Shown here: piece by piece, positions 35,514 to 46,020 of the stretch | How positions within the stretch are numbered: the stretch's first letter is position 1 | How the letters are laid out: every line of letters starts with the position of its first letter | NCBI GenBank assembly: GCA_046565505.1 | Contig: JBKHYJ010000045.1 | Coordinates: forward strand, 88,183-152,182 | Length of the DNA stretch: 64,000 nucleotides | Source: JBKHYJ01 sp046565505 | GTDB taxonomy: Bacteria; Acidobacteriota; Blastocatellia; UBA7656 | Reading direction: 5' to 3' | The notes under the pieces: model-generated | Databases searched by the model: none | Seen by the model: the letters and a program-made list of their open reading frames with translations, nothing else | What the model was told of the DNA's origin: nothing | Program-made: the position numbers and the translations under genes

Positions 35514-36644
35514 TCACCTTGCGGCGCGCGATAGCAGATTTTGCGCGGCGAGGTAAACGTCGTTGACCCCCACGCCCGTCATGCAGCGGTGGTCGATCGG
35601 ACAATCGCGCAGCATGCAGGGCGAGCATTCAACGTCGTGGCGCACGGGCGTCGCCACGTCTGAGAGCGGGCGCGTCGAAACATGCTCCGTAGGCCCGAAC
35701 ACCACGACCGTCGGCACGCCCAGGGCGGCAGACACATGTGCCGCGCCCGTGTCATTCGACACGACCAGCGAAGCGCAGGCGAGCAGGGCCTTCAACTCTG
35801 CTACGCTCGTGCGGCCGGCGAGCACGGCCGCGCGCGACCGCATGCGGGCGGCCACATCGCCCGCGACCGGCGCGTCACCGGCCGCGCCTACTATGACCGT
35901 CTGAAACCCGTCGCGCTCCGACAGGCGGTCAGCCGTCTCCGCGAATCGCTCAGCGAGCCACTGCTTCGCGCGGCTGTTGGTGGCACCGGGGTTAATCGCC
36001 AGCAGGCGCGTGCCCGTCAAGCCATGCCCTTCGAGCATGCGCATGGCGCGAGCTTTCGCCTCTTCCGTCGCGCGGAGCCTCGGACGGGCTGTTTCGACTT
36101 TGACGCGGCTTTCGCCGTTCAGCTTTCGCTCAAGCAGCGCGGCGATGTTGAGGTAATAGCGCACCTGGTGTGAGGTCTCGTAGTCCGGCTCGAACGGGAT
36201 GACGTGGTCGAGCAGCGCGCGGCGGCCATCGGTCGGGTAACCGGCTATCGTCCGCACGCCGGCCGCCCGCGCGAGAAGCGCCGCGCCGAATGCGTTTTGC
36301 AGCAACACTGCGAAGTCGAATCGCTCTCTCCTTAGCCGCCTCGCGCTGCTCAGAAAGTGGCGCGCCCTTTGAATGAAGCCGCGGGCGTCGGGCAGCGGGA
36401 TCACCTCGTCGGCCAGCCCCTCGCCGTCGAACAGGCCCGCGACCCAGGGCCGCGCGACCAGCGTGACGTGGGAGCTTGAGAATATGCGGCGCAACTCCCT
36501 GAGCGCGGGCTCGGCCATCACTGCGTCGCCAACCCAGTTCGGCACGCGAATCATCAGCCTGGTTGTGGCGGGGTGTCGCGGGGTGGGGGTCCGGGTGAAA
36601 GACGCGGCACTGTCGGAATCTGATTCTGTTATCCCTGTTCGCAT
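35514..36644 (-). CDS. waaF: ADP-heptose:LPS heptosyltransferase (GT9)
   Basis: 376 residues at most; the conserved start of the family, MIRVPNWVGDAVMAEPALREL, begins at an internal ATG (36554), so the true protein may be about 346 residues. GT9 features: NWVGDAVM near the N-terminus, INPGATNSRAKQWLAERFAETA for the donor site, and VSNDTGAAHVSAALGVPTVVVFGPTEH. These match heptosyltransferase II (WaaF), which adds heptose to the inner core of lipopolysaccharide at the inner membrane. It follows the NDP-sugar pyrophosphorylase by 62 bases on the same strand. It indicates an outer membrane with an LPS-type core. Confidence 0.88.
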   Translation of the reverse strand: MRTGITESDSDSAASFTRTPTPRHPATTRLMIRVPNWVGDAVMAEPALRELRRIFSSSHVTLVARPWVAGLFDGEGLADEVIPLPDARGFIQRARHFLSSARRLRRERFDFAVLLQNAFGAALLARAAGVRTIAGYPTDGRRALLDHVIPFEPDYETSHQVRYYLNIAALLERKLNGESRVKVETARPRLRATEEAKARAMRMLEGHGLTGTRLLAINPGATNSRAKQWLAERFAETADRLSERDGFQTVIVGAAGDAPVAGDVAARMRSRAAVLAGRTSVAELKALLACASLVVSNDTGAAHVSAALGVPTVVVFGPTEHVSTRPLSDVATPVRHDVECSPCMLRDCPIDHRCMTGVGVNDVYLAAQNLLSRAAR

Positions 36645-36706
36645 CGCCGTGCCATTGCGTCTGCGCGTCGCCGCGCCGCTCGTTTCTTGAGACGCGGCCC
36701 CGCCCG

Positions 36707-37738
36707 CTATGTCTGGCTGTAGTCTGTGATGACGGACTTGTCGCCGAGCGCGGTTCCGCTCGTGACCGTGACCGCGCGGCCTATGTGACAGCTCTTGCCC
36801 ACGACCGCGCCCTGAAGCACAGCGCCCGCGCCTATGCGCGAGCCGCCCCGCACGACAGAGTCCTCTATCCGCGCGCGCTCTTCGATGAAGCAGTTACGGC
36901 TGATGACGGAGTTGATTATCTGCACGCCGGCTTTCAGGGTGCAGGTCGGGTCGACCATAGAGGCGGAATCAATCTCGGCGGTCTCGTCGAATTTCTCGCC
37001 GCGCTTCTCCGGGGCGATGTCTAGCAGCCTGACGCGGCCGGCGAGCACGTCCATGTTGGCCTGCCGATAACTGACCGACGTGCCTATGTCGCGCCAGTAG
37101 CCCCGCCACGTGTAAGCGTAGAAGGGCTCGTTACGTTCGAGCAGCCGCGGGAACACCCCGTATTCAAACATGAAAGGCTCGCCTTCAGGGACGTAGTCGA
37201 GCACGCGAGGCTCTAGTATGTATATGCCCGCGTTGATGGTGTCGCAAGTCACCTCGTCCGGCTTCGGTTTTTCGAGGAAGCGGCTCACCCTCCCGTCGCC
37301 GTCGGTCTCCACCAGCCCGTAGGCGGTCGGGTTCGGCACGGGCGTCAGCACTATCGTGGCCGCCGCCGCGCGCTCGCGGTGAGACCGGATCACGTCATTT
37401 AGGTCAATGTCCGTGAGCACGTCGCCATTCAGCACCACGGTCGTCTTGCTTATCAGCCCGGCCGCGTTGCGGTACGCCCCCGCGGTGCCCAGGGGCGACG
37501 CCTCGACCGTGTAGCTGATCCTCACGCCGTAATCGGTGCCATCGCCCAGTCGGTCCTCGATCTTCTGCGGCTGGTAGGAGAGCGAAAGTATCACGTCGCG
37601 CACGTCCGCCCGCTTCAGGAGCTCCAGTTGGTAGAGAAGGAAGGGGCGGTTGGCGATGGGGACGATCGGCTTGGGCGTGTGCATCGTGAGCGGGCGCAGC
37701 CGCGTGCCTTTCCCGCCCGCCAGTATAAGTGCTTGCAT
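36707..37738 (-). CDS. NDP-sugar pyrophosphorylase (mannose-1-phosphate guanylyltransferase-like)
   Basis: 343 residues. The N-terminal Rossmann-like nucleotidyltransferase domain has [16 protein letters not shown], the signature of the family, [24 protein letters not shown] and [11 protein letters not shown]. From about residue 250 a left-handed beta-helix with hexapeptide repeats follows ([39 protein letters not shown]). This two-part layout is that of GDP-mannose pyrophosphorylase-like proteins; glucose-1-phosphate as substrate is possible. AGGAGC lies 11 bases before the ATG. With waaF downstream it feeds envelope glycan synthesis. Confidence 0.88.
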   Translation of the reverse strand: MQALILAGGKGTRLRPLTMHTPKPIVPIANRPFLLYQLELLKRADVRDVILSLSYQPQKIEDRLGDGTDYGVRISYTVEASPLGTAGAYRNAAGLISKTTVVLNGDVLTDIDLNDVIRSHRERAAAATIVLTPVPNPTAYGLVETDGDGRVSRFLEKPKPDEVTCDTINAGIYILEPRVLDYVPEGEPFMFEYGVFPRLLERNEPFYAYTWRGYWRDIGTSVSYRQANMDVLAGRVRLLDIAPEKRGEKFDETAEIDSASMVDPTCTLKAGVQIINSVISRNCFIEERARIEDSVVRGGSRIGAGAVLQGAVVGKSCHIGRAVTVTSGTALGDKSVITDYSQT

Positions 37739-37896
37739 CCGAAATTACTGCTCCTAAATATGGTGTGACGTGCCGAGAGTATACGCCAGTCTATCACCGC
37801 AGGGCTCGTCCTGACAAATGGCGCTTTGCTTGCGCCGCCCGCAGTCGCGAACCTATAATCGAAATGGGAATTAATCATTTAAGGAAGGGCAAGATC

Positions 37897-39078
37897 ATGG
37901 CAGACGCAGTGATTCTATCAGCCGCGAGGACCCCTATAGGGAGATTCATGGGCGGGCTTCAGGACCTGGGCGCCGTTGACCTGGGCGTGGTCGCCGCCCG
38001 CGCCGCCATCGAGCGCGCGGGCATCGACCCGGCCGAAATTAACGAGATCATCATGGGCAATGTCGTGCAGGCGGGCAACGGGCAGAACCCGGCGCGGCAG
38101 GTCGCGTTGCGCGCGGGCATACCCGCCGCGGTCTCGGCGCTGACGATAAACAAGGTCTGCGGGTCGGGGCTGAAGGCCGTGATGCTCGCGGCAAATGGGA
38201 TTAAGGTGGGGGAGATAGAGGTGGCCGTCGCAGGCGGCATGGAGTCTATGACCAACGCCCCATACCTGATGAAGAAAGCGCGGCAAGGCTACAGAATGGG
38301 GAACGCTGAATTGGTCGATTCGATGATTCACGATGGCCTCTGGTGCGCGTTCGACAACTGGCACATGGGAAACACCGGCGAGGTCGTGGCCGAGAGGTAC
38401 AAAGTCAGTCGCGAAGAACAAGACGAGTTCGCCCTGAACTCGCACCGCAAAGCGGTCGCTGCCATCAGGGAAGGCCGCTTCGACCAGGAGATAGTCCCCG
38501 TAGAGATTCCGCAGAAGAAAGGCGCGGCGCTCGTCGTCAGCACAGACGAAGGCCCGCGCGAAGACACCTCGCTTGAGGCCCTGGCGAAATTGAAGCCCGC
38601 CTTCAAGAAGGAAGGCGGTACGGTGACGGCCGGGAACGCGCCGGGGGTGAATGATGGCGCGGCCGCCGTCGTTGTGGCTTCCGAAGAGGCCGCGCGCAGA
38701 TTCGGCCGTAAGCCTATGGCCAGGATCGTCGCGCAGGGGACGAGCGGGGTAGAGCCGAAGCTCGTGATGATGGCCCCCGTGACCGCTATCCAGATGACGC
38801 TCGAACGCGCGGGGTGGGACCTGGCCGACGTGGATTTGATAGAGCTTAACGAAGCGTTCTCCGTCCAGGCCGTCGCCATCACGCGCGAGCTAGGCATTGA
38901 CCCGTCGAAGCTGAACGTTAATGGTGGGGCGGTCGCGCTCGGCCATCCCATAGGCGCGAGCGGCGCGCGCATACTGGTCACGCTGCTTCACGAGATGCAG
39001 CGGCGGGACGCGCGTCGAGGGCTTGCCGCGCTGTGCCTCGGCGGCGGCAACGCCGTGGCGATGGCGATTGAAAGATGA
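37897..39078 (+). CDS. Acetyl-CoA acetyltransferase (thiolase)
   Basis: 393 residues from ATG 37897 behind AAGGAAGGG; the open frame upstream does not resemble the family. Thiolase landmarks: [13 protein letters not shown] at the N-terminus, the acyl-accepting cysteine in [15 protein letters not shown] (Cys about 88), [12 protein letters not shown], the [10 protein letters not shown] block, [17 protein letters not shown] with the catalytic His, and [14 protein letters not shown] with the second Cys. It condenses or cleaves acetoacetyl-CoA. Whether it serves biosynthesis (PHB, isoprenoids) or breakdown cannot be told; no partner gene is adjacent. Confidence 0.95.
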   Translation: MADAVILSAARTPIGRFMGGLQDLGAVDLGVVAARAAIERAGIDPAEINEIIMGNVVQAGNGQNPARQVALRAGIPAAVSALTINKVCGSGLKAVMLAANGIKVGEIEVAVAGGMESMTNAPYLMKKARQGYRMGNAELVDSMIHDGLWCAFDNWHMGNTGEVVAERYKVSREEQDEFALNSHRKAVAAIREGRFDQEIVPVEIPQKKGAALVVSTDEGPREDTSLEALAKLKPAFKKEGGTVTAGNAPGVNDGAAAVVVASEEAARRFGRKPMARIVAQGTSGVEPKLVMMAPVTAIQMTLERAGWDLADVDLIELNEAFSVQAVAITRELGIDPSKLNVNGGAVALGHPIGASGARILVTLLHEMQRRDARRGLAALCLGGGNAVAMAIER

Positions 39079-39093
39079 CACACCACGGACGCG

Positions 39094-39122
39094 GCGGCCC
39101 CGCTTCAGTCCCGCGGGGCCGC
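39094..39122. terminator. Strong hairpin after thiolase, no T-run
   Basis: A perfect 10-bp stem (GCGGCCCCGC with GCGGGGCCGC) and a 9-nt loop, 16 bases after the thiolase stop. The T-tract of a classical intrinsic terminator is missing, so it may be a weak terminator or an mRNA 3' stabiliser. Confidence 0.4.
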
Positions 39123-39238
39123 GCCTGCTTCAGTGTTTGAACCCCTCCTGCCCATTCATACACGGGGCTTGTCTTTATCCGCCAAAGAAACTAAACTCGC
39201 GCTCTATAAATCGACCGAGCCTATTTCAGGAGGGCAAT

Positions 39239-40423
39239 ATGCGCAGATTAATGACGCCGGCGATGGCGGGGGCGGTGGTCGCCGTGACGCTGGCGGTGAC
39301 GCTCGCTGCCGGCGCTAAACCCAAAACGACTAAAGCGCCATCTCCGCTTTCTATGGGGCAGTTTCCGGTCGGCGTGACCACGACCGTCTTCGTTGACAAG
39401 AGCCGCACGGATAATCTCACCAAGCAGCCGCGGACGCTGGTGACTGAAATATGGTATCCGGCCGCGGACGAGGCGCGGAGGCTGCCGAAGAATAAATACA
39501 CGGATTTTTATCCGAGCGTCACGCCGGAAATAGACGAACTGCTGAATAAGACTTACAAGAAGAGCGGCGCGGAGATAGACAAGATCTTCTGGAATGAGGC
39601 GGTGCGCAACGCCCCTGTGCGAAAGGGGCGATTCCCGCTCGTCGTCTTCTCGCACGGCAACGGGGGCACGCGCCACCAGAACACTTTCTGGTGCGATTAC
39701 CTGGCAAGCCACGGATACGTGGTCGTCTCGGCCGATCACACGGGCAACGCGCGAATGACCATCATCGGCGGCAAGGTCATCCCTTATCAAGCGGCGGAGC
39801 GCGCGCAGTCGGCGAAAGACCGGCCCCGCGACATGAGCTTCTTGCTCGACCAGATGATCGCGTGGGACAGGGGCGCGGACAAGCGGTTCGCCGGGCGCAT
39901 AGACACGGACCACGCGGCGGCGGCCGGAATGTCGTTCGGGTCTTACACTGTTCACTGGGCGGCCGACCAGGACGCGCGGTTCAAGGCGATAGTAGCCATG
40001 TCAGGCGCGCCCCCGACTCATACGAACCTGACAGTGCCTTCGCTGAGGATGCTCGGGACGGAAGACCGGACGCTCGGCCCGGCGGGCAACGCCGCGATTC
40101 GCGACAACCATGCGAAGCACACGGGGCCGTCTTACTTGCTCGAGCTGAAGAACGGCGGCCACTATTCATTCACGGACATGTTCAAGATCAATAAGAATTT
40201 CGGCGACGGCGTCGGGGCGGGGAGGCGGCGCGACACCGGCGGGCCGTTCGAGTACACCGACATGAAGACGACTTACGCGATTATCAACTCTTACAGCGTC
40301 GCCTTCCTGGGTTATTACTTGAAGGGTCAGAAGGAGTACCTGGAATTCCTGCGCGAGAACCACTGGCCCGACGTGATGGCGTGGGACGTGACCGGCGTCG
40401 GCCCGAGAGACGTTAAGGAATGA
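39239..40423 (+). CDS. Exported alpha/beta hydrolase, PAF-acetylhydrolase/dienelactone-hydrolase-like
   Basis: 394 residues from ATG 39239 behind CAGGAGGG. A signal peptide (about 1-26) precedes a hydrolase domain similar to bacterial platelet-activating-factor-acetylhydrolase-like proteins: PLVVFSHGNGGTR (oxyanion region), YVVVSADHTGN, the nucleophile elbow G-M-S-F-G in AAAGMSFGSYTV, LGTEDRTLG with the probable Asp, and NGGHYSFTD with the His. The substrate is unknown, possibly short-chain esters. It stands alone between thiolase and the divergent-end ceramidase gene. Confidence 0.85.
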   Translation: MRRLMTPAMAGAVVAVTLAVTLAAGAKPKTTKAPSPLSMGQFPVGVTTTVFVDKSRTDNLTKQPRTLVTEIWYPAADEARRLPKNKYTDFYPSVTPEIDELLNKTYKKSGAEIDKIFWNEAVRNAPVRKGRFPLVVFSHGNGGTRHQNTFWCDYLASHGYVVVSADHTGNARMTIIGGKVIPYQAAERAQSAKDRPRDMSFLLDQMIAWDRGADKRFAGRIDTDHAAAAGMSFGSYTVHWAADQDARFKAIVAMSGAPPTHTNLTVPSLRMLGTEDRTLGPAGNAAIRDNHAKHTGPSYLLELKNGGHYSFTDMFKINKNFGDGVGAGRRRDTGGPFEYTDMKTTYAIINSYSVAFLGYYLKGQKEYLEFLRENHWPDVMAWDVTGVGPRDVKE

Positions 40424-40475
40424 CTCGCCGCGTCAGACGCTAATATTTCCTACAGGCCGCTATTTTTACGTGCCG

Positions 40476-42146
40476 TTATTTTTTACAGGCCGCGGAATCG
40501 GGCATCTTGCCATCGAGCAGTTGAGAAGCAACACAGGCCCAGCGCGGGGCCAGTTCCGAGCTTGCCGAGTTCGTTTCATGATAGTGATTCGGGACTCGCT
40601 TAGACTTGCAAGGGTCTTCGGCTTCGCGGAGCCCGCTCGCCGGGTCAGGCTTCGGGGCCAGGAAATCATACGCCGGCACGATGTAGCCGAACTCATCCGA
40701 ACACAGCCCGAACACGAACTTATATTTCTTAGTCATGCGGTCGCGCACGCTCGGCTCGGCCGGCCGCCCCGTGCTCGCTTCCGGGCAGTCGCGGCGTCGA
40801 TTCTTTTCTACGCCGTAAAAGACCTCCGGGAATAATTCGCCCGGGACGGTGATTATCTGCGCGTCGCCTAAGGTCATCGCGTAAACGGTCGCCTCTAATT
40901 CGGGCCGCTCCCCTTCGCGCGGGGCGGGCATGGTGTCGAGCACGCCTTTGCTCGCCAAAAACATGTAGCCCTGGTTGTCCATCGGCGCCCGCAGAGTCGC
41001 CTTCCTTAAGTCAATCCCCGCGACCTCGCTCCACTCTCCCCGGTCGAGCGCGTCAAAGACGGCCCGCGCAACGTCGCGCCCGATTGCTTCGGTCCGCTCT
41101 ATGGTGTATTCGGGGCGATTGCTTTCGCCTTTGAGCGGAAATTCTTTCCCATCGAAGCGCGCGCGGTCCGTCGGCCTGGTGTTCGAGTCGCCTATTATCT
41201 CGACCGCCCCTATGTCGCCGCTGATGTATACGGCAGTGCCTCCATACCTCTTCTCGACGCTTTCGCGCACCGCGTGCGGAAAGTCCGAAGTGATGATGGT
41301 GTTCTTGCTCTCCATAGACTCCGGGTGCGTGTTCCAATTAATCACCGTGGCGATGGTCTTACCGCGCGCGGCCCCTTCGGCGCCGACGAACTGCATCACT
41401 CGCAACTCCTCGTCGAAGAAATCAGGAGGCCGCCCATGCGTCCGCGTCTGCATGCCCTCTATTGAACGGGACGCACGCGGGTCGGTTAATCCTAACTTCA
41501 TTCGCGCGGGCGCGGCCGCCGCGGCAGCTTCGGTGATGGCCCTGGCTATCTGGCGGTCGATGAATCGAAGATACTTCGGGTACTTGCCATCGCTCAAAGC
41601 GTTCGCGCCCCATGCCCCTACCGTGTCGGGCGCTTCGTGGTTGTGCGTGCTCGTGATGAGAATCTCGGCCACGCCGAGTTTGGGATCGAGCAGCTTTTGA
41701 ATCTCGCCGAGGCCATAGTAATTCGCCTTGGAGTAGTAGCCGATCACGTCGATTGAGACAATGGCGACCCTGGTCGCGCCATGTTCGAGCACGACCGCGC
41801 GCGCCCAATAATCGTCGTGCTTCGCCGTCGCGATTCTGTCCCGGCCGAAGCCCGCGAGGTATATCCCGTCATACTTCCCCTTCGAGCTTGAATCAATCGA
41901 GGTGTTGCCGGGGTCGTCCTCAAATGGCTCGCCGGCGTCCCACCTGCCATTGTGATTGGCGTCCGTGAACCGCTCCCCCCACACGCCTGATTCGGTCACG
42001 CCGCCGTCCCAGTCGGGGTGCGTTCCGAAAGGCGTAATGCGGACGGCCGAGGCCCCTACCTTAAGCGCGGCCTTGCGGGCCGGCAGGCCCATACCCCAAT
42101 GGATGAATGCGACGGCGACGGCTAATGCGAAGGCAGTCAATCTCAA
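40476..42146 (-). CDS. Neutral ceramidase-like exported protein
   Basis: About 556 residues from a TTG at 42146: GGAGAGG lies five bases upstream and the product then opens with a clean signal peptide ([20 protein letters not shown]). The open frame continues to 42374 without any ribosome binding site. The body resembles neutral/alkaline non-lysosomal ceramidase-type domains: [13 protein letters not shown] at the mature N-terminus, [12 protein letters not shown] (metal-binding HNH-like histidines), [22 protein letters not shown] and [11 protein letters not shown]. It includes a [17 protein letters not shown] segment of the calcium-binding EF-hand/dockerin type. The substrate could be sphingolipid or another amide or ester. 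Confidence 0.8.
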   Translation of the reverse strand: MRLTAFALAVAVAFIHWGMGLPARKAALKVGASAVRITPFGTHPDWDGGVTESGVWGERFTDANHNGRWDAGEPFEDDPGNTSIDSSSKGKYDGIYLAGFGRDRIATAKHDDYWARAVVLEHGATRVAIVSIDVIGYYSKANYYGLGEIQKLLDPKLGVAEILITSTHNHEAPDTVGAWGANALSDGKYPKYLRFIDRQIARAITEAAAAAAPARMKLGLTDPRASRSIEGMQTRTHGRPPDFFDEELRVMQFVGAEGAARGKTIATVINWNTHPESMESKNTIITSDFPHAVRESVEKRYGGTAVYISGDIGAVEIIGDSNTRPTDRARFDGKEFPLKGESNRPEYTIERTEAIGRDVARAVFDALDRGEWSEVAGIDLRKATLRAPMDNQGYMFLASKGVLDTMPAPREGERPELEATVYAMTLGDAQIITVPGELFPEVFYGVEKNRRRDCPEASTGRPAEPSVRDRMTKKYKFVFGLCSDEFGYIVPAYDFLAPKPDPASGLREAEDPCKSKRVPNHYHETNSASSELAPRWACVASQLLDGKMPDSAACKK

Positions 42147-42640
42147 GGCGACCTCTCCCTCTTCATATGCTTGTGGGGTCCGCGGCGGCGCGACGACAGG
42201 CGCGCTTATCATACTGATTGTTCGCGGGCGGCTCAAGCAAGCCGGGGGCGGATTTAGGAATAAAAAGGCATTAAAAGGCGTGTCGCGCGGCACGCGCGCC
42301 GCGCCGCGACAGGTCGCGCGGGCGGGCGGGCTGCTTTGACGAAAACCCCTTGACAATCTCACGAGAAAAAACAATCATATGCGCGTTTAGGACTCTCAAT
42401 TATTTTAATTCAAAGTATTTGTTATAGGTGGATGGGCGAGCTTAAATATCGCCCCAATTGCCCATAAGGTTCGTTGCTATACGTGGCCTTATACGTACCG
42501 GCTGATGCCCGGCAGTTAGCCTGAGCAGTCCCCAACATCGACTAATCACGATCCCAGGTTATTTCAAAGCAAGGCATCAGACCGAATCCAGAAGGCGACC
42601 TTGACCTTACCCGCTCACAGGAGTTGAAAGGAGATGAAGT
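42147..42640. other. Intergenic region ceramidase / TonB receptor
   Basis: 494 bases. TTGACA at 42350-42355 with AATCAT 17 bases later (42373-42378) is a plausible plus-strand promoter for the TonB receptor; it would give a leader of about 255 bases. The leader is AT-richer than the genes and has no recognisable riboswitch. No coding signal was found. Confidence 0.4.
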
Positions 42641-45600
42641 ATGCGTAACAAGTTCAAACGCTTGCTGCTGGCAGTCACCCTCGTGGCTCTACTGGCAAAC
42701 ATGACCTTCCCAGTCATGGCGCAGAACCCGACGGGCGCGATCCGCGGCACTGTCACGGACCCGCAGGGCGCTGTGATTTTGAATGCGACCGTCACGGTGA
42801 CCAGAAAAGCGACCGGCGAGTCCAGAAAAATTAGCACGGGGGGCGACGGCATCTACGCCGCCGAGAACCTCCTGCCCGGCGAGTATGAAGTGAAGATAGA
42901 AGCGCAGGGCTTCGCCACGCAGGTTATCACGGCGCAAGTTCAGGTCGGCAACACTACCACGGGCGACGCCGCCTTGCGCGTGGGCACGACCGGGGAGATC
43001 GTCGACGTTACGGCCGAAGCGCCCATAATAAACAAACAGGATTACAAGATCGATGGCGTCATCACGCGGCAGAAGGTGGACGCCCTGCCGCTCAACGGAC
43101 GCAACTTCCTTCAGCTCGCCCTGCTTGAGCCGGGGGTCGGCGTGACGGCTAAGAACCCTGGTTCCCAGAATAACCTCTTCAACGTCTCCATAGGCGGCGC
43201 CGACTCCGCGCTGACCAGGATCACCGTCGATGGCGGCAGCGTCGTAGACCCAGTCTGCGGCGGCGCGGCGCAGAACTTCTCGACCGAGACGATTCAAGAG
43301 TTCCAGATCTCGACGTTCAACTTCGACCTCTCTACGGGCGTCACCTCGGTCGGCGCGATCAACATAGTGTCGCGCACCGGGACCAACGCCTTTCACGGAA
43401 ACGCGTTCTTGTTTTTCCGCGACCACAGCTTCTCGGCGCTGCCGACGCTGTTCCGCCCGAATTCCAACTTCGACCCGTTCTTCCGCCGCTACCAGTACGG
43501 CGGCTCGTTCGGCGGGCCGATCAAAAAGGACAGGGCTTTCTTCTTCGGGAACGTAGAGAGGCTCGATCAGACTTCGGCCATATCGTCGTTCATAACGGGA
43601 TTCCCGGCGCTGGCGTCTTTAAACACGACGACCTCCAGCCCGTACAAGGGCATCCTGACGAACATACGGCTCGACGTGCCGAGGCTGACTTCCAAGAACA
43701 ATCTCTTCGTACGCTTCAGCCACGACGACAACGACGTATTCGCGCCCGACAGCGACAACTCGCTGCCGTCTAACTGGCGTGAGAACAGCAGCAGTGACGA
43801 TAACGTGCTCGCGGGGCTCACGACGATCATCACGCCCACGCTTGTGAACGACGTGCGGTTCAATTTCCAGCACATCACCAACGACGAAGGCATCCCGACT
43901 GCCGAGCACTGCCCGCCCGGCAACATAGGCTGCATAGGCCTGGGCGGCGTGCAGGTGCGCGTCAACAACAGTAACCTACGGCTCGGCAACACCGTCAACG
44001 CGCCGCAGAGCCGCGACCTGAAACGTTACCAGACGAGGGACGACCTCAACTGGCAGAAGGGCGCGCACGCGCTCAAATTCGGCGGCGAGTGGGAGCACAA
44101 TTACGGCACGGGTAAGTGGGCCTTCCTCGACCCCGCGCTGATAGTCCTGCATGACCCGAAGGACGTGCTGGCGACGAACGCCGCCGTCAACGCGCTGCTG
44201 CCGGCCCCGGTCAGGCCCGCCTTCACCATACCGCTGCCCGCCGCGTTCACGACGCCCGGCGCGCAAGTGACTCTTACGGACCTGCTCAACCTGCCCATCG
44301 CGTTCGCCGTCGCGGGCATCGGCGACCCCTCGCAGCCGCCCCCGTTCAACACTGAAGTGGCGCGGCAGAGCAACCGCTACCGCTTCTACGGGCAAGACAC
44401 CTGGAAGGTCCGCCCGGACTTCACGTTCAGCTACGGCGTCTCTTACCAGTACGAGACCAACCTGCAGAACCACGACTTCGTCAAGCCCGCTTTGATCGCG
44501 CCGCTGATCGGCAAGATAGGCAAGCCGGCCAAGGACAATAACAACTTCGCCCCGTCGCTCGGGTTCGCCTGGGACGTCGGCAACAAAGGCAAGACGGTCG
44601 TGCGCGGCGGGGCCGGCATCTACTACGACACGGTCCTGTTCGTGACGCGGCTCAGGGAGCGCGCGACGATCGGGCCGGCCGGTAATGGCCGCTCGCAGGT
44701 GGTCGGCGCGTACTTCCAGAACCCGCTGGCCTTCCCGCAGATACCTGGCATCCCGCCCCCGCTCAGCTTGATAAACCCGAGGCCGGGCGTGGGCATAGAC
44801 TTCCAGGTCATCCCGACGAAATTCACCGGGGCGAACTTCCTGTCCGTGCTCGGCACGCAGCTCCCTCTGATCCAGGCCGGCCTGGCCGCGGCCGGGGCGG
44901 CGGGCTTCACGGGCATTGACTTCTTCAAGACGGGCACTGACATACTCGACCCGAACCTTCAGTCGCCGTTCTCGGAACAGGTGAGCCTGGGCGTCCAGCA
45001 CCAGCTCCCGCAGAATATGGCGATCTCGGTCGATTTGGTCTTCCGCAAGCGGCTGCACACGCTTTTCCAGACAGACTACAACTTCTTCAATCGCGCTGCC
45101 TCGCTCGGCGGGCCTAAGATCCCGAGGTGCGTCGGCGCGCAAGCCATCGACCCGTCCGCGCAGTGCTCTAACGGGCCGATCAGCGTCATTCAAAGCAGCG
45201 GCCGCGAGCAGTACAAAGCGCTGCTGATGAAACTCGATAAGCGATTTTCAAATCGTTACCAGTTCACGGCGAGCTACGCGCTGTCGAGCCTGACGGGCTT
45301 CTACACGGGGCAGAATGGCACGGTGCTCGAAGACCAGAGCGACATCTTCAGGTTCCACGGGCCGCTCGACGCGGATTCGCGACACCGCTTCACGCTCAGC
45401 GCGGTCGTCAACCTGCCGTGGGATTTCCAGGCGTCTATGATCGCCGTCTACGCCAGCCGCCCGCCATTCAACGCCCGCATATCGAGCACGAATGACATTA
45501 ACGGCGACGGCACGAAGGGCGACACGCTGCCCGGGCTGAAGATCAACGACCTCGGCAGGGGCACTTCCAGAAACGAGTTCATTCAGCTAGTGAACTCGTT

Positions 45601-45919
45601 CAACGCAACCCTGGCCGGTAAGCCGGACGCGAACCTCTCGACCATCAGGCCCGCCGTCTTGCCGCCAGACTTCCGGTTCGGTGATAATTTCCAGTCGGAA
45701 GACGTTCGCCTGACGAAGAACGTGAGGATCAAAGAGCGGTACTCGATTCAGGGCTTCGTCGAAGTGTTCAACATCTTTAACGTTTCTAACTTCACCTTCG
45801 ACTCAAGCTCTCAAAGCTTAACCTCGGGCAACTTCGGTCGCCCGACGGGCAGGGCGGGTCAGAACTTCGGCACGGGCGGGCCCCGCGCCTTGCAGTTCGG
45901 CGGTCGCTTCAGCTTCTAA
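42641..45919 (+). CDS. TonB-dependent outer-membrane receptor with carboxypeptidase-regulatory domain
   Basis: 1092 residues; AAAGGAGATG precedes the ATG. A signal peptide (about 1-29, ending VMAQ) leads to a carboxypeptidase regulatory-like Ig domain (about 30-115, GAIRGTVTDPQGAVILNATVTVT...GYY-like LLPGEYEVKIEAQGF). A plug domain follows (about 120-250, IDGVITRQKVDALPLNGRNFLQLALLEPGV) and then a beta-barrel to a C-terminal phenylalanine (FGGRFSF), the usual outer-membrane insertion signal. This Oar/CarboxypepD_reg-TonB layout is abundant in Acidobacteria. It would import an unknown large substrate. It is monocistronic with its own terminator. Confidence 0.94.
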   Translation: MRNKFKRLLLAVTLVALLANMTFPVMAQNPTGAIRGTVTDPQGAVILNATVTVTRKATGESRKISTGGDGIYAAENLLPGEYEVKIEAQGFATQVITAQVQVGNTTTGDAALRVGTTGEIVDVTAEAPIINKQDYKIDGVITRQKVDALPLNGRNFLQLALLEPGVGVTAKNPGSQNNLFNVSIGGADSALTRITVDGGSVVDPVCGGAAQNFSTETIQEFQISTFNFDLSTGVTSVGAINIVSRTGTNAFHGNAFLFFRDHSFSALPTLFRPNSNFDPFFRRYQYGGSFGGPIKKDRAFFFGNVERLDQTSAISSFITGFPALASLNTTTSSPYKGILTNIRLDVPRLTSKNNLFVRFSHDDNDVFAPDSDNSLPSNWRENSSSDDNVLAGLTTIITPTLVNDVRFNFQHITNDEGIPTAEHCPPGNIGCIGLGGVQVRVNNSNLRLGNTVNAPQSRDLKRYQTRDDLNWQKGAHALKFGGEWEHNYGTGKWAFLDPALIVLHDPKDVLATNAAVNALLPAPVRPAFTIPLPAAFTTPGAQVTLTDLLNLPIAFAVAGIGDPSQPPPFNTEVARQSNRYRFYGQDTWKVRPDFTFSYGVSYQYETNLQNHDFVKPALIAPLIGKIGKPAKDNNNFAPSLGFAWDVGNKGKTVVRGGAGIYYDTVLFVTRLRERATIGPAGNGRSQVVGAYFQNPLAFPQIPGIPPPLSLINPRPGVGIDFQVIPTKFTGANFLSVLGTQLPLIQAGLAAAGAAGFTGIDFFKTGTDILDPNLQSPFSEQVSLGVQHQLPQNMAISVDLVFRKRLHTLFQTDYNFFNRAASLGGPKIPRCVGAQAIDPSAQCSNGPISVIQSSGREQYKALLMKLDKRFSNRYQFTASYALSSLTGFYTGQNGTVLEDQSDIFRFHGPLDADSRHRFTLSAVVNLPWDFQASMIAVYASRPPFNARISSTNDINGDGTKGDTLPGLKINDLGRGTSRNEFIQLVNSFNATLAGKPDANLSTIRPAVLPPDFRFGDNFQSEDVRLTKNVRIKERYSIQGFVEVFNIFNVSNFTFDSSSQSLTSGNFGRPTGRAGQNFGTGGPRALQFGGRFSF

Positions 45920-45941
45920 CCTGATCCTGAAATCCAGACCT

Positions 45942-45981
45942 GGCGTGCGAGAATGCGGCCTGCTTTCTCGCACGCCTTTTT
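45942..45981 (+). terminator. Intrinsic terminator after TonB receptor
   Basis: A perfect 12-bp stem (GGCGTGCGAGAA 45942-45953 with TTCTCGCACGCC 45965-45976), an 11-nt loop and five T. It lies 22 bases after the receptor stop. Confidence 0.9.
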
Positions 45982-46020
45982 GTTTGGTACTTCGCGGGCG
46001 ACATCTCTCGCCCGCGGCCA

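Noticed and set aside
42350..42378. TTGACA with several possible -10 boxes as a strong promoter
   Set aside because: The -10 candidate matches only four of six bases and the leader would be long, so I kept it only as a possibility in the intergenic note.
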